This document shows, piece by piece, positions 51,469-60,820 of a DNA stretch of 64,000 nucleotides. Numbering within the stretch: the first letter of the stretch is position 1; the number at the start of each line of letters is the position of its first letter. The DNA comes from an uncultured Clostridium sp. GTDB taxonomy: Bacteria > Bacillota > Clostridia > Clostridiales > Clostridiaceae. The notes below the pieces were generated by a model. The model worked only from the letters and a program-made list of their open reading frames with translations, was not told the origin of the DNA and made no database searches. The translations under genes and the position numbers were made by a program. The DNA lies in assembly GCA_900540255.1 (NCBI GenBank), contig UQFE01000003.1:62001-126000 (forward strand), read 5' to 3'.

Positions 51469-51492
51469 ATCTTTCCTCCTTTTAAGTAGCAA

Positions 51493-51709
51493 ATAAAATT
51501 TATATTTGCATTACTATGTTTTAATATAATTATATATAGATATTTTACTTATGTCTACTTTTACATATTTATCTTATAAATAAATCAAAGAGCTCCATAA
51601 AGTTGAATTAATAAATTCCCTCTATGTGTAGCTCCTCATTTTTAAATTATTTATTATATAAATTTCATTTTAACATTTTAAGTATACTAATCTTATTTTT
51701 AATATTTAT
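51493..51709. other. Intergenic region, no gene seen
   Basis: AT-rich. A partly paired segment (51589-51641, GAGCTCC/GTAGCTCC type) may be a weak terminator for the multicopper oxidase remnant. Confidence 0.4.
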
Positions 51710-52042
51710 TTATATATAATTTACTGTAGTAAACATTCATCCAATACCTATTGCTCTATTATTTGTTACATGATGTAGCATATGACAATGCACTAGCCAT
51801 ATTCCTGGATTTCTTGCTTCAAATTCTATATCCCAAGTTTCTTCCGAAGATACTAAGATTGTATTCTTATAAATTTGATTCTTTTTTCTTATTGGAAATC
51901 CATCTGCTCCTACGATTTTAAATTCATGTCCATGCAAATGAATTGGATGATGATGAATTTGAATATTTCCAAATCTAATATTAACAATATCACCATAGCT
52001 TACTGGAAGAGGCTTAGTATTAATACAATATTTTCTATTCAC
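51710..52042 (-). pseudogene. C-terminal remnant of a multicopper oxidase
   Basis: About 110 codons: GDIVNIRFGNIQIHHHPIHL, HGHEFKIVGADGFPI, then IWLVHCHMLHHVTNNRAI. HPIHLHGH and HCHMLHH are the type 1/2/3 copper ligand motifs of the last cupredoxin domain. An in-frame TGA (51737-51739) is followed by MFTTVNYI, matching the usual C-terminal end. The first two domains are missing upstream. Not functional. Confidence 0.8.
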
Positions 52043-52076
52043 CGTAAAAAAATTAAATAAAATTTTGATAATAAAT

Positions 52077-52117
52077 AAGAACTAGCTTCTACCCACAATA
52101 AATAAAATCTAGTTCTT
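52077..52117 (-). terminator. Terminator of the ABC-F gene
   Basis: AAGAACTAG pairs with CTAGTTCTT over a 23-base loop, downstream of the gene that ends at 52177. Confidence 0.5.
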
Positions 52118-52176
52118 CTTTGTCTATATAAAATAATTAATCTTCTAATAATTACTTAATAAATTTTGATTATTTA

Positions 52177-53733
52177 CTATACTACTTTTGTTGTCCATTC
52201 TTCACAGCTCCAAATATCTGTTACAACATCCTTATAGAACTCTGGTTCGTGGCATACTAGTAATATACTTCCCTTATATTCCTTTAAAGCTCTCTTAAGC
52301 TCATCTTTAGCTTCAACATCTAAATGGTTAGTAGGCTCGTCTAGGATTAAGATATTTGTTTCTTCATTAATAAGCTTACATAATCTAACCTTAGCTTGTT
52401 CTCCTCCACTTAATACACATACCTTACTTTCAATATGCTTAGTAGTTAAACCACATTTAGCAAGAGCTGATCTTACTTCATATTGAGTTTTAGAAGGGAA
52501 CTTTTCCCATACCTCTTCAATACAAGTATTATAATTAGCTTCCTTAATTTCCTGTTCAAAGTAACCAATTTGTTGATATTCACCTAAATTAGCTTCTCCA
52601 CTTAATGAAGGAATTAATCCCATTAAACTCTTTAAAAGAGTAGTCTTACCAAGACCATTTGCTCCAACTAAAGCAATCTTTTGTCCTCTTTCCATATAAA
52701 GATTAAGAGGCTTAGTTAATGGCTCATTATATCCAATTACTAAATCCTTAGTTTCAAATATAACCTTACCTGAAGTTCTTCCTTTTAAGAAATTAAATTC
52801 TGGCTTTGGTTTTTCTGCTGCAAGCTCAATCATTTCCATCTTATCTAGCTTCTTTTGTCTAGCCTTTGCCATCCCACTAGTTGCAACTCTTGCTTTATTT
52901 CTAGCAACGAAATCCTTAAGTTGAGCAACTTCTGCTTGTTGTCTTTCATATGCTGCTTCTAATTGTGCCTTGTTTGCTTCATAAATTCTTTGGAATTCAT
53001 AATAATCTCCAACATATCTAGTAAGCTTTTTATTTTCAACATGATAAATTAAATTAATAACTGAATTTAAAAATGGAATATCATGTGATATTAATATAAA
53101 TGCATTTTCATAAGCTTGTAAGAATCTCTTTAACCATTCAATATGAGCTTCATCTAAATAGTTAGTAGGCTCGTCTAATAATAATATGTCAGGATTTTCA
53201 AGTAAAAGTTTTCCTAACAATACTTTTGTTCTTTGCCCACCACTAAGCTCAGTTACATCTCTATCAAGTCCTACATCTAAAAGACCTAACCCCTTAGCAA
53301 CTTCTTCTGCCTTAGCATCTATAACATAAAAACCATTATTATCTAACATGTCTTGAATAACAGATGTTCTTTCTAAAGCCTTATTCATTTCATCTTCATT
53401 CATTTCGCCCATTCTATTATAAAGATCATTCATTTCAGCTTCCATGTCAAATAAATATTTGAATGCACTTCTTAATACATCTCTAATAGTTAGACCTTTT
53501 TCTAATTCAGCATGCTGATCCATATATCCAACTCTAACTCTGTTGCTCCAAATTACCTTACCTTCATCTGGCATTAACTTACTTGTTATTATATTCATAA
53601 ATGTAGACTTACCTTCACCATTTGCTCCAATAAGACCTACATGCTCTCCCTTAAGTAATCTAAATGATACATCTTCAAATATTGCTCTATCACCAAATCC
53701 ATGGCTAATATTCTTAACTGTTAAAACGCTCAT
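52177..53733 (-). CDS. ABC-F family ribosome-associated ATPase
   Basis: 518 residues, two ABC domains and no membrane part. Domain 1: Walker A GLIGANGEGKST, signature LSGGQRTKVLLGKLL, DEPTNYLDEAH. The linker (about 245-310) is a helical P-site tRNA interaction motif. Domain 2: GANGLGKTT, LSGGEQAKVRL, DEPTNHLD. ABC-F proteins act on the ribosome; some protect against antibiotics. The C-terminus is short, so a housekeeping YkpA/EttA-like role is as likely as resistance. A structured leader lies upstream. Confidence 0.88.
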   Translation of the reverse strand: MSVLTVKNISHGFGDRAIFEDVSFRLLKGEHVGLIGANGEGKSTFMNIITSKLMPDEGKVIWSNRVRVGYMDQHAELEKGLTIRDVLRSAFKYLFDMEAEMNDLYNRMGEMNEDEMNKALERTSVIQDMLDNNGFYVIDAKAEEVAKGLGLLDVGLDRDVTELSGGQRTKVLLGKLLLENPDILLLDEPTNYLDEAHIEWLKRFLQAYENAFILISHDIPFLNSVINLIYHVENKKLTRYVGDYYEFQRIYEANKAQLEAAYERQQAEVAQLKDFVARNKARVATSGMAKARQKKLDKMEMIELAAEKPKPEFNFLKGRTSGKVIFETKDLVIGYNEPLTKPLNLYMERGQKIALVGANGLGKTTLLKSLMGLIPSLSGEANLGEYQQIGYFEQEIKEANYNTCIEEVWEKFPSKTQYEVRSALAKCGLTTKHIESKVCVLSGGEQAKVRLCKLINEETNILILDEPTNHLDVEAKDELKRALKEYKGSILLVCHEPEFYKDVVTDIWSCEEWTTKVV

Positions 53734-53789
53734 TTTTGTCCTCCATCATTGTAATATTTATGTACAAATTTATTTATATACAATAAAAT

Positions 53790-53906
53790 AAGGGCATATC
53801 CAGTTTGTGATTTAAAATTTTCTAACAATAAATTATTAACTTAATTTTGCCTTAATCTTAATTAATAACTTATTGTTCTTAACTGGCTATTCCCTTATTA
53901 ATTATA
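53790..53906 (-). promoter_or_regulatory. Structured leader of ABC-F gene, with promoter -10
   Basis: Nested inverted repeats: outer AAGGGCATATCCAGTT (53790-53805) with 53881-53896, 14 of 16 paired; inner 53824-53844 with 53859-53878. On the minus strand the outer stem is followed by TATTTTATT. TATAAT (53901-53906) lies just upstream, and the terminator of the previous gene (53926-53947) before that. The layout is of a regulatory 5' leader or attenuator. Confidence 0.5.
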
Positions 53907-53925
53907 CATAATTTTTGTTCAAAAT

Positions 53926-53947
53926 AAATAGAAATTTGTTTCTATTT
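53926..53947 (-). terminator. Terminator of DUF3867 gene
   Basis: AAATAGAAA pairs with TTTCTATTT directly after the stop; ATTTTG follows on the minus strand. Confidence 0.6.
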
Positions 53948-54505
53948 TTAGTAATCATATTCTCTTGTATCTTCACAAATTGAAATCTTAAGTAATTCTT
54001 CTTCTACTGTCTTTTTATATGAACATAAAAACTCATTTAATTCATTATCACTTAAATCAATCTTTTCTGAACTCTTTAAAATAACATTATTTTGATCTAA
54101 AAGAATAGTAAGATTATTTTTATCATTTTTTATACTATATTCAGTTGCACCTTTTACTTTAAGTCTATCTTTATACTTTTCTTGAAATCCCACTGTTCTT
54201 CTAAATTTTTCATAATCTTGAGGATCAGTTGAAATATTATCTAAACCTAATCTTTTTAATTGCTCTTCAAATCCAGTAGTGTCTATACCATATCTCTCCA
54301 TAAGTTTAGTTTGCATCTTTAAAAACTTATCTTGTGAAATATTATTTTTCATCATATATTCCGTTAATTGACTTGAAAATTCAGCCATTGATAGTTTTCC
54401 TTCAGCCACTTTATAATATAAACTATAAATATATGATTCAAATTGATCTACATCTTTATCATTAACTCTATTTTTAAGCTCATTAAAGTCAATTATTTTA
54501 TCCAT
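53948..54505 (-). CDS. DUF3867-family protein
   Basis: 185 residues from ATG 54505 (MDKIIDFNELKNRVNDKDVD) behind TAGGAGGAG; longer frames lack it. FESYIYSLYYKVAEGKLSMA, then MAEFSSQLTEYMMKNNISQD and MERYGIDTTGFEEQLKRLGL match a family found mainly in clostridia, with no known function. Cytosolic, mostly helical. Confidence 0.8.
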   Translation of the reverse strand: MDKIIDFNELKNRVNDKDVDQFESYIYSLYYKVAEGKLSMAEFSSQLTEYMMKNNISQDKFLKMQTKLMERYGIDTTGFEEQLKRLGLDNISTDPQDYEKFRRTVGFQEKYKDRLKVKGATEYSIKNDKNNLTILLDQNNVILKSSEKIDLSDNELNEFLCSYKKTVEEELLKISICEDTREYDY

Positions 54506-54663
54506 GTTATCTCCTCCTAAGCTCATTGTTCCTTTACAAATATTATATACCATATGGATTGCTTTTTCTACAAAATAAAGCTTCATTAATAAATTCTTTT
54601 AAAGTAAAATAAAGCCAAACCTTATATTTTTCCATAAAGTTTAGCTTTTATAAAATATTTATC

Positions 54664-56136
54664 TTATTTAATTTTCCATACCTTTATTTCAGCTTTTGCA
54701 CTTCCATCAGCAAAAATGCTTAATTCATTACTTTCATCACCTGTAAATATTCTTGAGGTAAATACTTCTTCTCCATCATTAACAAATACTTCTATAGATG
54801 AAATATCCACAAATATTTGAAGCTTTAATTCATCCTTATCATATTTACACTTTCTTTGTGTTCCATATTCTAATGCAAATTTTTCTTTTGACTTACTTCT
54901 ATCTAATACAAGCTTTTTATTTTCTATATCATAATAAAATACAGTTTCTTCATTTATGCTTTTTCTTAATTTTAGTCCTATATATTTACCATTAAAATTA
55001 TTGAAATTACATATTAATTCATAAGATTTTTCATTAAATCCCTCTATTGCTTTTTCTTCATTATTTAACTCATATGAAAATTCTAATTTTTCTCCTCTAA
55101 GCTGCTCTAATTCTTTTACTGGTTTTTGAATTAGTCTTCCATTAACTAATTGTAATTCTCTAGGTAAAGTTAAACAATGAGCCCATTGATTTTTGTCACT
55201 AGGGTAATCAATTTCAGGTAATCCCATCCATCCAATTAATATTCTTCTATTTTTATCATCTGTCATAGTTTGAGGTGCATAAAAATCAAATCCTCTATCT
55301 AATTCAGTAAATTCTCCATGTTTAAATTCTCCATTAGAAAAATCAATATTTTCTCCTAGTAAATATCCAGATTGAAATATATTTTTATATTTATCTCCCT
55401 CTGCTTTTAATCCTTGTGGTGAAAATATAAGAACTCCTTTATCATCAAACTTTAAGTAATCTGGACACTCCCACATAAATCCATTGCCAAAGAAACTTGT
55501 TTTTATTTCTCCTTTAAATGTCCAATCTTTTAAATTATCTGATTCATAATATACTATAGTGCCTAAATTTTCTTTTCTTTCTGCTCCAATTAAGCAATAA
55601 TATTTATTATTATCTTTAAATACTTTAGGATCTCTAAAATTATCTGTATACTCTTTTGGCACGTCCTTAATTATCGCTTCATTGTTCTTAGTTATTTTTC
55701 CCTCCTTATCCATTATGGCTAAGCATTGATACGGATTTCTAACCCATTCCTTATTTCTTGTATTTCCTGTATAAAATAAATATAACTTATCATCTTCAGC
55801 TATACCACTACCAGAAAATGCTCCATGACTTTCAAAATGTTCTGTTGGAATTATACCAACACCACAATCTTTCCAATTAACTAAGTCTCTTGAAGAAACA
55901 TGATACCAATGCTTTACTCCATGTACAGGACCTAAAGGAAACCATTGATAAAACAAATGATATTCATTATTATAATAAGAAAATCCATTTGGGTCATTTA
56001 ATAATCCTGTTGTAGGCTGAATATGAAACTTTTGTCTATATGGACAACTGTTTACTATATCTCTTAATTCAGTTAGTTCTTCATTTGATGCTTCTAATAT
56101 TGTTCTATATCTTTCTTCTCTTGTCCATTCTTTCAT
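54664..56136 (-). CDS. scrB: Sucrose-6-phosphate hydrolase (GH32)
   Basis: 490 residues. GH32 motifs: IQPTTGLLNDPNGFSYYNNE with the nucleophile Asp (NDPNG), FSGSGI, FRDPKVF (RDP), MWECPDYLKF (EC with the acid/base Glu), and a C-terminal beta-sandwich with IFVDISSIEVFVNDGEEVFT. It splits sucrose-6-phosphate delivered by the PTS encoded just upstream. Cytosolic, no signal peptide. TAGGAG precedes the ATG. Confidence 0.93.
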   Translation of the reverse strand: MKEWTREERYRTILEASNEELTELRDIVNSCPYRQKFHIQPTTGLLNDPNGFSYYNNEYHLFYQWFPLGPVHGVKHWYHVSSRDLVNWKDCGVGIIPTEHFESHGAFSGSGIAEDDKLYLFYTGNTRNKEWVRNPYQCLAIMDKEGKITKNNEAIIKDVPKEYTDNFRDPKVFKDNNKYYCLIGAERKENLGTIVYYESDNLKDWTFKGEIKTSFFGNGFMWECPDYLKFDDKGVLIFSPQGLKAEGDKYKNIFQSGYLLGENIDFSNGEFKHGEFTELDRGFDFYAPQTMTDDKNRRILIGWMGLPEIDYPSDKNQWAHCLTLPRELQLVNGRLIQKPVKELEQLRGEKLEFSYELNNEEKAIEGFNEKSYELICNFNNFNGKYIGLKLRKSINEETVFYYDIENKKLVLDRSKSKEKFALEYGTQRKCKYDKDELKLQIFVDISSIEVFVNDGEEVFTSRIFTGDESNELSIFADGSAKAEIKVWKIK

Positions 56137-56193
56137 ATTAATTTCTCCTAATCTTCCATTTTAAAATTATTTACTTATCAGAAAATAGAAGGC

Positions 56194-56209
56194 ATTAGCA
56201 TATGCTAAT
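56194..56209. other. Perfect 16-bp palindrome between scrA and scrB
   Basis: ATTAGCATATGCTAAT, extended by outer AGG/CCT after a mismatch. It could be an RNA stem or a protein site, near the scrB ribosome site. Confidence 0.45.
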
Positions 56210-56232
56210 TCCTCCTATTTTTCTAAAATATT

Positions 56233-57690
56233 TTATGCTGCAAGCTCTTTATTTTCAACAGCTTGTTTTTTATTCATAACCTTAGCTATAACAATAGTTG
56301 AAATAACTGCTACTGCCATTGAAAGTATCATAGCAATTATATAGTTAACTATAGATGTAGGTCTTATTGATATAATTCCTGGTAAACCTGCTGCCCCTGG
56401 AGATATTGCAAGTACTTTTGTAAGCATTACATACCCTGATCCAACTGCAGAACCTATCATTGCTCCAAAGAAAGGATAACGTAACTTTAAGTTTACACCA
56501 AATATTGCTGGTTCAGTTATTCCTAATAAAGCTGAAATACCAGATGCTGAAGCTATTCCCTTCATCTTATTATCTTTTCTTAATATTAAAAGTACTGATA
56601 ATGCAGCTGCACCTTGTGCTACATTTGACATTGCTGCTACTGGGAATATAAATGACCCTCCTGTAGTTGCTATATCTGCTAATAATTGAGTTTCTATAGC
56701 AACAAAACTATGATGCATACCAGTAATAACTATTGGTGCATATAAGAATCCAAATATTGCTCCACCTATTGGCCCTAGTGTATTTATTAACCATAATAAA
56801 CCTGATGTTATTCCATCTCCCAAAACTCTCATTACAGGTCCTATAACAACAAATGTTAATATACCAGTTATAAATACTGTAAATAATGGTGTTAATAAAT
56901 TATTTAATACTGAAGGTATTATTTTGTGTAAAGTTTTTTCTACTTTAGCTAGTACAAATGCTGCTGCTAAAACTGGAAGTACAGTTCCTTGGTATCCAAC
57001 CTTAGCTATTGTAAAACCAAATATATTCCATACTGGTACAGTTCCTTCTAAAACTGCTGCACCATAACTATATCCATTTAATAAATCTGAATGAATCATA
57101 AGTGCACCTATACAAGCACCTAAATATGGGTTTCCACCAAAAGCTTTAGCTGCTGAGAACCCTAAGAATATTGGTAAAAATGCAAACCCAGTATTAGCAA
57201 AAGTATTTATTAATTCTGCTAAGTCTTTAAATTGTGGATATGCTTCAACTAATGATTTTCCTTCAATAAATAATCCTTGTGATGTAAGTATATTATTTAT
57301 TCCCATTAATAAACCTGCTGCTACTAATATAGGTAATATTGGAACAAAAACATCTGCTAACGATTTTAATAATCTTTGTGCAGGATTTAACTTTTTATCA
57401 GCTTCTTTTTTAAGCTCATCTTTACTCCCTTCTTTAATATTAGCCATTTTTATAAATTCTTTATAAACTTCATCAACAACACCAGAACCTAAAATAATTT
57501 GGAATTGCCCTGATGTATTAAAACTTCCTTTAACTGCTGGAATTTCTTCAATTGCTTTAACATCTGCTTTTTTATCATCTTTAAGAACTAATCTTAAACG
57601 AGTTGCACAATGTGCCGCACTAACTACATTTTCTTTTCCGCCTATGCCTTGTAAAATGCTTTCACTAATTTCTTTATAATTCTTACTCAT
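56233..57690 (-). CDS. scrA: PTS sucrose-specific EIIBC component
   Basis: 485 residues from ATG 57690 (MSKNYKEISESILQGIGGKE) behind GGGGGG. EIIB domain with the phospho-Cys in SAAHCATRLRLVLKD; EIIC domain with helices and the motif GITEPAIFGVNLKLRYPFFG. It imports and phosphorylates sucrose; an EIIA must be supplied elsewhere. Operon order scrA, scrB, with scrR behind its own promoter upstream. Confidence 0.92.
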   Translation of the reverse strand: MSKNYKEISESILQGIGGKENVVSAAHCATRLRLVLKDDKKADVKAIEEIPAVKGSFNTSGQFQIILGSGVVDEVYKEFIKMANIKEGSKDELKKEADKKLNPAQRLLKSLADVFVPILPILVAAGLLMGINNILTSQGLFIEGKSLVEAYPQFKDLAELINTFANTGFAFLPIFLGFSAAKAFGGNPYLGACIGALMIHSDLLNGYSYGAAVLEGTVPVWNIFGFTIAKVGYQGTVLPVLAAAFVLAKVEKTLHKIIPSVLNNLLTPLFTVFITGILTFVVIGPVMRVLGDGITSGLLWLINTLGPIGGAIFGFLYAPIVITGMHHSFVAIETQLLADIATTGGSFIFPVAAMSNVAQGAAALSVLLILRKDNKMKGIASASGISALLGITEPAIFGVNLKLRYPFFGAMIGSAVGSGYVMLTKVLAISPGAAGLPGIISIRPTSIVNYIIAMILSMAVAVISTIVIAKVMNKKQAVENKELAA

Positions 57691-57725
57691 CTTAATATTC
57701 CCCCCTGGGATAGTTTTTTGATTTT

Positions 57726-57737
57726 TGAAACGTTTCA
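57726..57737. promoter_or_regulatory. ScrR-type operator
   Basis: TGAAACGTTTCA is a perfect 12-base palindrome of LacI-family type, 36 bases upstream of the scrA start. A weaker relative (TACGTTTTCA) lies near 57758. Confidence 0.7.
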
Positions 57738-57805
57738 TTTTTATGTTTATAATCTTAATACGTTTTCATAATTACGTCAATATGTTTTTATAAAAAAAAT
57801 TATGA

Positions 57806-57845
57806 TTTTACATAAAATAAGTTTTATAATTTATTTTATGTAAAA
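57806..57845 (-). terminator. Terminator of scrR
   Basis: TTTTACATAAAATAA pairs with TTATTTTATGTAAAA; T-rich on the minus strand afterwards. Confidence 0.7.
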
Positions 57846-57864
57846 CCATATAATTAAATATTAA

Positions 57865-58845
57865 TTATCTTTTAGTTGTACTTCCATTTATATATGTAAT
57901 AGGCAGAATTATTTCTTTTTCTGTATTTTTATTATTTATAATATCTATTAAAGAATTAACCGCTTTTTCTGCTATAAGTTCAATAGGCTGTCTAATAGTT
58001 GATATTTTTATTGTATCATTTACTGATGATTTACTTCCATCAAATCCTATCACTTGGACTTCTTGTGGAACCTTTATATTATATTTATCTAATTTATTTA
58101 TAAAATCTATTGCTTGTTCATCAGTTACAGCAAAAATACCTTGTATCTTTATATCATCTTTAAAATTATCAATTATAAATTTATCTAATATCTTATTAAA
58201 TTCCTCAGCAGAACCTAAAAGTTCACAAATTTCATAATTTATACCATTTTTTTCACAATAACTTATAAATCCATCTTTTCTTTTTCGTGTTGCATTATTT
58301 ATTTTTGAACCTCTTCCTATATATGCAATTTTTTCACAACCTAATTCACTAAGTTTTTCTGCTGCAAGCCTTCCCCCTTCAAAGTTGTTGCTTGATACAT
58401 ATGTTATATTTTTAGAAAAATATCTATCAATACTTACAAATGGAATTTTTTCAGAAACATACTTATCTATATCGCTATATGTTATTGCTATTATTCCATC
58501 CATTTTATTTTGTTTTGCCATAGATATATATTCTATTTCAGATTTACTATCTTTATCTGAATTACAAAGTATCATTTTCATTCCTAACTTTTTAATATTC
58601 TTTTCTATATTGTAAGCTAGTTCACTAAAAAATGGGTTCCATATTGTAGGTAAAATAAGTGCTATAGTGTTAGTTTTATTTATTTTAAATCCTCTTGCAT
58701 ATACATTAGGTTCATAATTTAATTTTTTAATTGCTGCTTCTACTTTTTCTTTTGTACTTGCTTTAACCTGTATATTGTTTATTACATTAGAAACTGTTCC
58801 TACTGATACTCCTGCTTCCTTTGCAACAGCTTTAATTGTTACCAT
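57865..58845 (-). CDS. scrR: LacI-family regulator of the sucrose operon
   Basis: 326 residues. HTH VTIKAVAKEAGVSVGTVSNV with hinge (NYEPNVYARGFK), then a periplasmic-binding-like domain with TNTIALILPTIWNPFFSELA and GFDGSKSS. Position upstream of scrA and the operator at 57726 support the role. Sugar-phosphate or sucrose effector is inferred. Confidence 0.88.
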   Translation of the reverse strand: MVTIKAVAKEAGVSVGTVSNVINNIQVKASTKEKVEAAIKKLNYEPNVYARGFKINKTNTIALILPTIWNPFFSELAYNIEKNIKKLGMKMILCNSDKDSKSEIEYISMAKQNKMDGIIAITYSDIDKYVSEKIPFVSIDRYFSKNITYVSSNNFEGGRLAAEKLSELGCEKIAYIGRGSKINNATRKRKDGFISYCEKNGINYEICELLGSAEEFNKILDKFIIDNFKDDIKIQGIFAVTDEQAIDFINKLDKYNIKVPQEVQVIGFDGSKSSVNDTIKISTIRQPIELIAEKAVNSLIDIINNKNTEKEIILPITYINGSTTKR

Positions 58846-58950
58846 TTAATCTCTCCTTACTAGTATATTTTCATTATTAAATCTTAATATACATTTTATA
58901 ACATAATTTATATTCTTACTTTATCTATATTATATCTTAAATTCATAAAA

Positions 58951-58987
58951 AAAAGTTAGTGTCTTAAACAAGGAAACACTAACTTTT
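58951..58987 (-). terminator. Terminator of potD-like gene
   Basis: AAAAGTTAGTGTCTT pairs with AAACACTAACTTTT (nearly perfect), followed by eight T on the minus strand. Confidence 0.85.
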
Positions 58988-59006
58988 AAAGTTTATTATT
59001 TTATTT

Positions 59007-60062
59007 TTAACCTTTTACTTGCATCCATATATTATCATATAATTCAAGTTCGTCTTGAGTTAAATACTTATATCCTTCACATTTATCCATTACCTCTGCT
59101 GGCATATATGCACCTGGATTATTTTTAACACTATCATCTTGTTCTTCTTTAGCTTCTTTATTTGGAGTTGTATAACCTATTTCATCAGCTATTCTATATG
59201 CACTATCTTTGTCACATAAATAATTAATAAAAACTTCAGCTGCTTCTTTATTTTTTGTTCCCTTTGGTATTGCTAAAGAATCTATCCAGAAGTTTGCTCC
59301 TTCCTTAGGAACGATATATTTTAAATAATCATATTCATCAGCTAAATTTAATCCTTCACCTGACCATATCATTGCTATAGCTCTTTCTCCAGAAATCATT
59401 AAATCCTTAACATTATCAGCACCATAAATTGTTCCTAGTTCTTTTTGTTCAATTAATGCCTCTTTTGCTTTTTCTAATTGTTCGGGATCTGTACTATTTA
59501 AAGGATAACCCAACATTTTTAATGCCATTCCAATAGCATCTCTTTGTGAATCTAGCACAAATATTTCATCTCTATATTCAGGGTTCCACATATCCTTCCA
59601 ACTATCAACTGGTTCTTTGATTATATCTGTATTATAAACTATTCCAATTGTTCCATTCATATAAGGTAATGAATAAACATTGCCTGGATCAAATGGTTTA
59701 TTTAAATTATCTTCAGAAAGCTGAGAAGCATTTGGTATATTATCCTTATCTAATTTTTCTAATCTACCCTCTGCAATAAGTCTTTCAACTAAATAATCAC
59801 CTGGAACAACTACATCATATTGAGTTTTTCCTGATATAAGTTCTTGATACATTTCTTCATTGTCATCAACAAATATTTGATTAACTCCAATATTATACTT
59901 TTCTTGGAACTCCTCAATTAATCCATCAGCAATATTTTCTCCCCAATTTAAAAAGTTAATAGTTGTATCATATTTATTCTTATTATTACATCCCACAAAT
60001 GAACTCATAATAAATAAAGAAATAATAGCTAATGATAAAACTTTTATCTTATTCTTTTTCAT
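59007..60062 (-). CDS. potD: PotD-like polyamine-binding lipoprotein (orphan)
   Basis: 351 residues. Signal peptide with lipobox (SSFVGC, Cys25). Mature part: INFLNWGENIADGLIEEFQE, YDVVVPGDYLVERLIAEGRL, LPYMNGTIGIVYNTD and WSGEGLNLADEYDY, the PotD/PotF pattern for spermidine/putrescine. Neither permease nor ATPase genes are adjacent, so it either works with a distant PotABC or arose by duplication. Confidence 0.85.
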   Translation of the reverse strand: MKKNKIKVLSLAIISLFIMSSFVGCNNKNKYDTTINFLNWGENIADGLIEEFQEKYNIGVNQIFVDDNEEMYQELISGKTQYDVVVPGDYLVERLIAEGRLEKLDKDNIPNASQLSEDNLNKPFDPGNVYSLPYMNGTIGIVYNTDIIKEPVDSWKDMWNPEYRDEIFVLDSQRDAIGMALKMLGYPLNSTDPEQLEKAKEALIEQKELGTIYGADNVKDLMISGERAIAMIWSGEGLNLADEYDYLKYIVPKEGANFWIDSLAIPKGTKNKEAAEVFINYLCDKDSAYRIADEIGYTTPNKEAKEEQDDSVKNNPGAYMPAEVMDKCEGYKYLTQDELELYDNIWMQVKG

Positions 60063-60166
60063 AAAAAACTCCTTTCTTTAATGAATTTTCTCTTTTGTAT
60101 TAATAGTATTATTTTATACAATAATACTATTCTTCAATTATATAATTTACTATAATTAATAAAAAT

Positions 60167-60192
60167 AAAAAAGGCTTTTAATACCTTTTTTT
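60167..60192 (-). terminator. Terminator of ridA
   Basis: AAAAAAGG pairs with CCTTTTTTT over a short loop. Confidence 0.6.
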
Positions 60193-60217
60193 AATATTTA
60201 TATTTATTTTATATATT

Positions 60218-60595
60218 TTATTTCACAGCTATTGCTTCTATTTCTATTACTGCATCTTTAGGTAGCTTAGCTACTTGCACACAACTTCTTGCTGGCTTAT
60301 TTTCTATAAAATAAGTTCCATAAACCTCATTAACAGCCTCAAAATCATTTAAATCCTTTAAAAATATACTTGTTTTTACTACGTTGTTTAATGAAGTTCC
60401 TGCTTCTTCTAAAATTGCCTTTATATTTTCCATAGATTGCTTAGTTGCTAATTTAATATCTGTAACCAATTCTCCTGTTACTGGATTTAAAGGGATTTGA
60501 CCAGATGTATAAACAAAATCTCCAACTATAACTCCTTGTGAATATGGACCTATTGCTTCTGGTGCATTATTAGTATTTATTACTTCTTTTGTCAT
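60218..60595 (-). CDS. ridA: RidA family enamine/imine deaminase
   Basis: 125 residues from ATG 60595 ([20 protein letters not shown]) behind [26 protein letters not shown] and the C-terminal [20 protein letters not shown] give the family residues, including the catalytic Arg. RidA removes reactive enamines from PLP enzymes, which fits the neighbouring aminotransferase gene on the other strand. Confidence 0.93.
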   Translation of the reverse strand: MTKEVINTNNAPEAIGPYSQGVIVGDFVYTSGQIPLNPVTGELVTDIKLATKQSMENIKAILEEAGTSLNNVVKTSIFLKDLNDFEAVNEVYGTYFIENKPARSCVQVAKLPKDAVIEIEAIAVK

Positions 60596-60820
60596 ACCCA
60601 ACCTCCTATATACTGTTAATTTAAAGTACTATTATTTACTATTTCAACAAATATTATACCACAAAATTTATACTTTTTATACAAACTAATAATTTCCCCA
60701 TAATTTCACTATAATCTATTTAAGATTTTTTGTATTAGTGGTAAAATTAATAATTAAGATATATATTAATTATTTCAATTTAATTTATTTAATATTACTA
60801 AATAAAAAGGGGCGATTTAC

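Noticed and set aside
60602..60820. T-box or leucine-type attenuator upstream of ilvE
   Set aside because: No T-box sequence, specifier stem or leader peptide can be seen in the 219-base gap.
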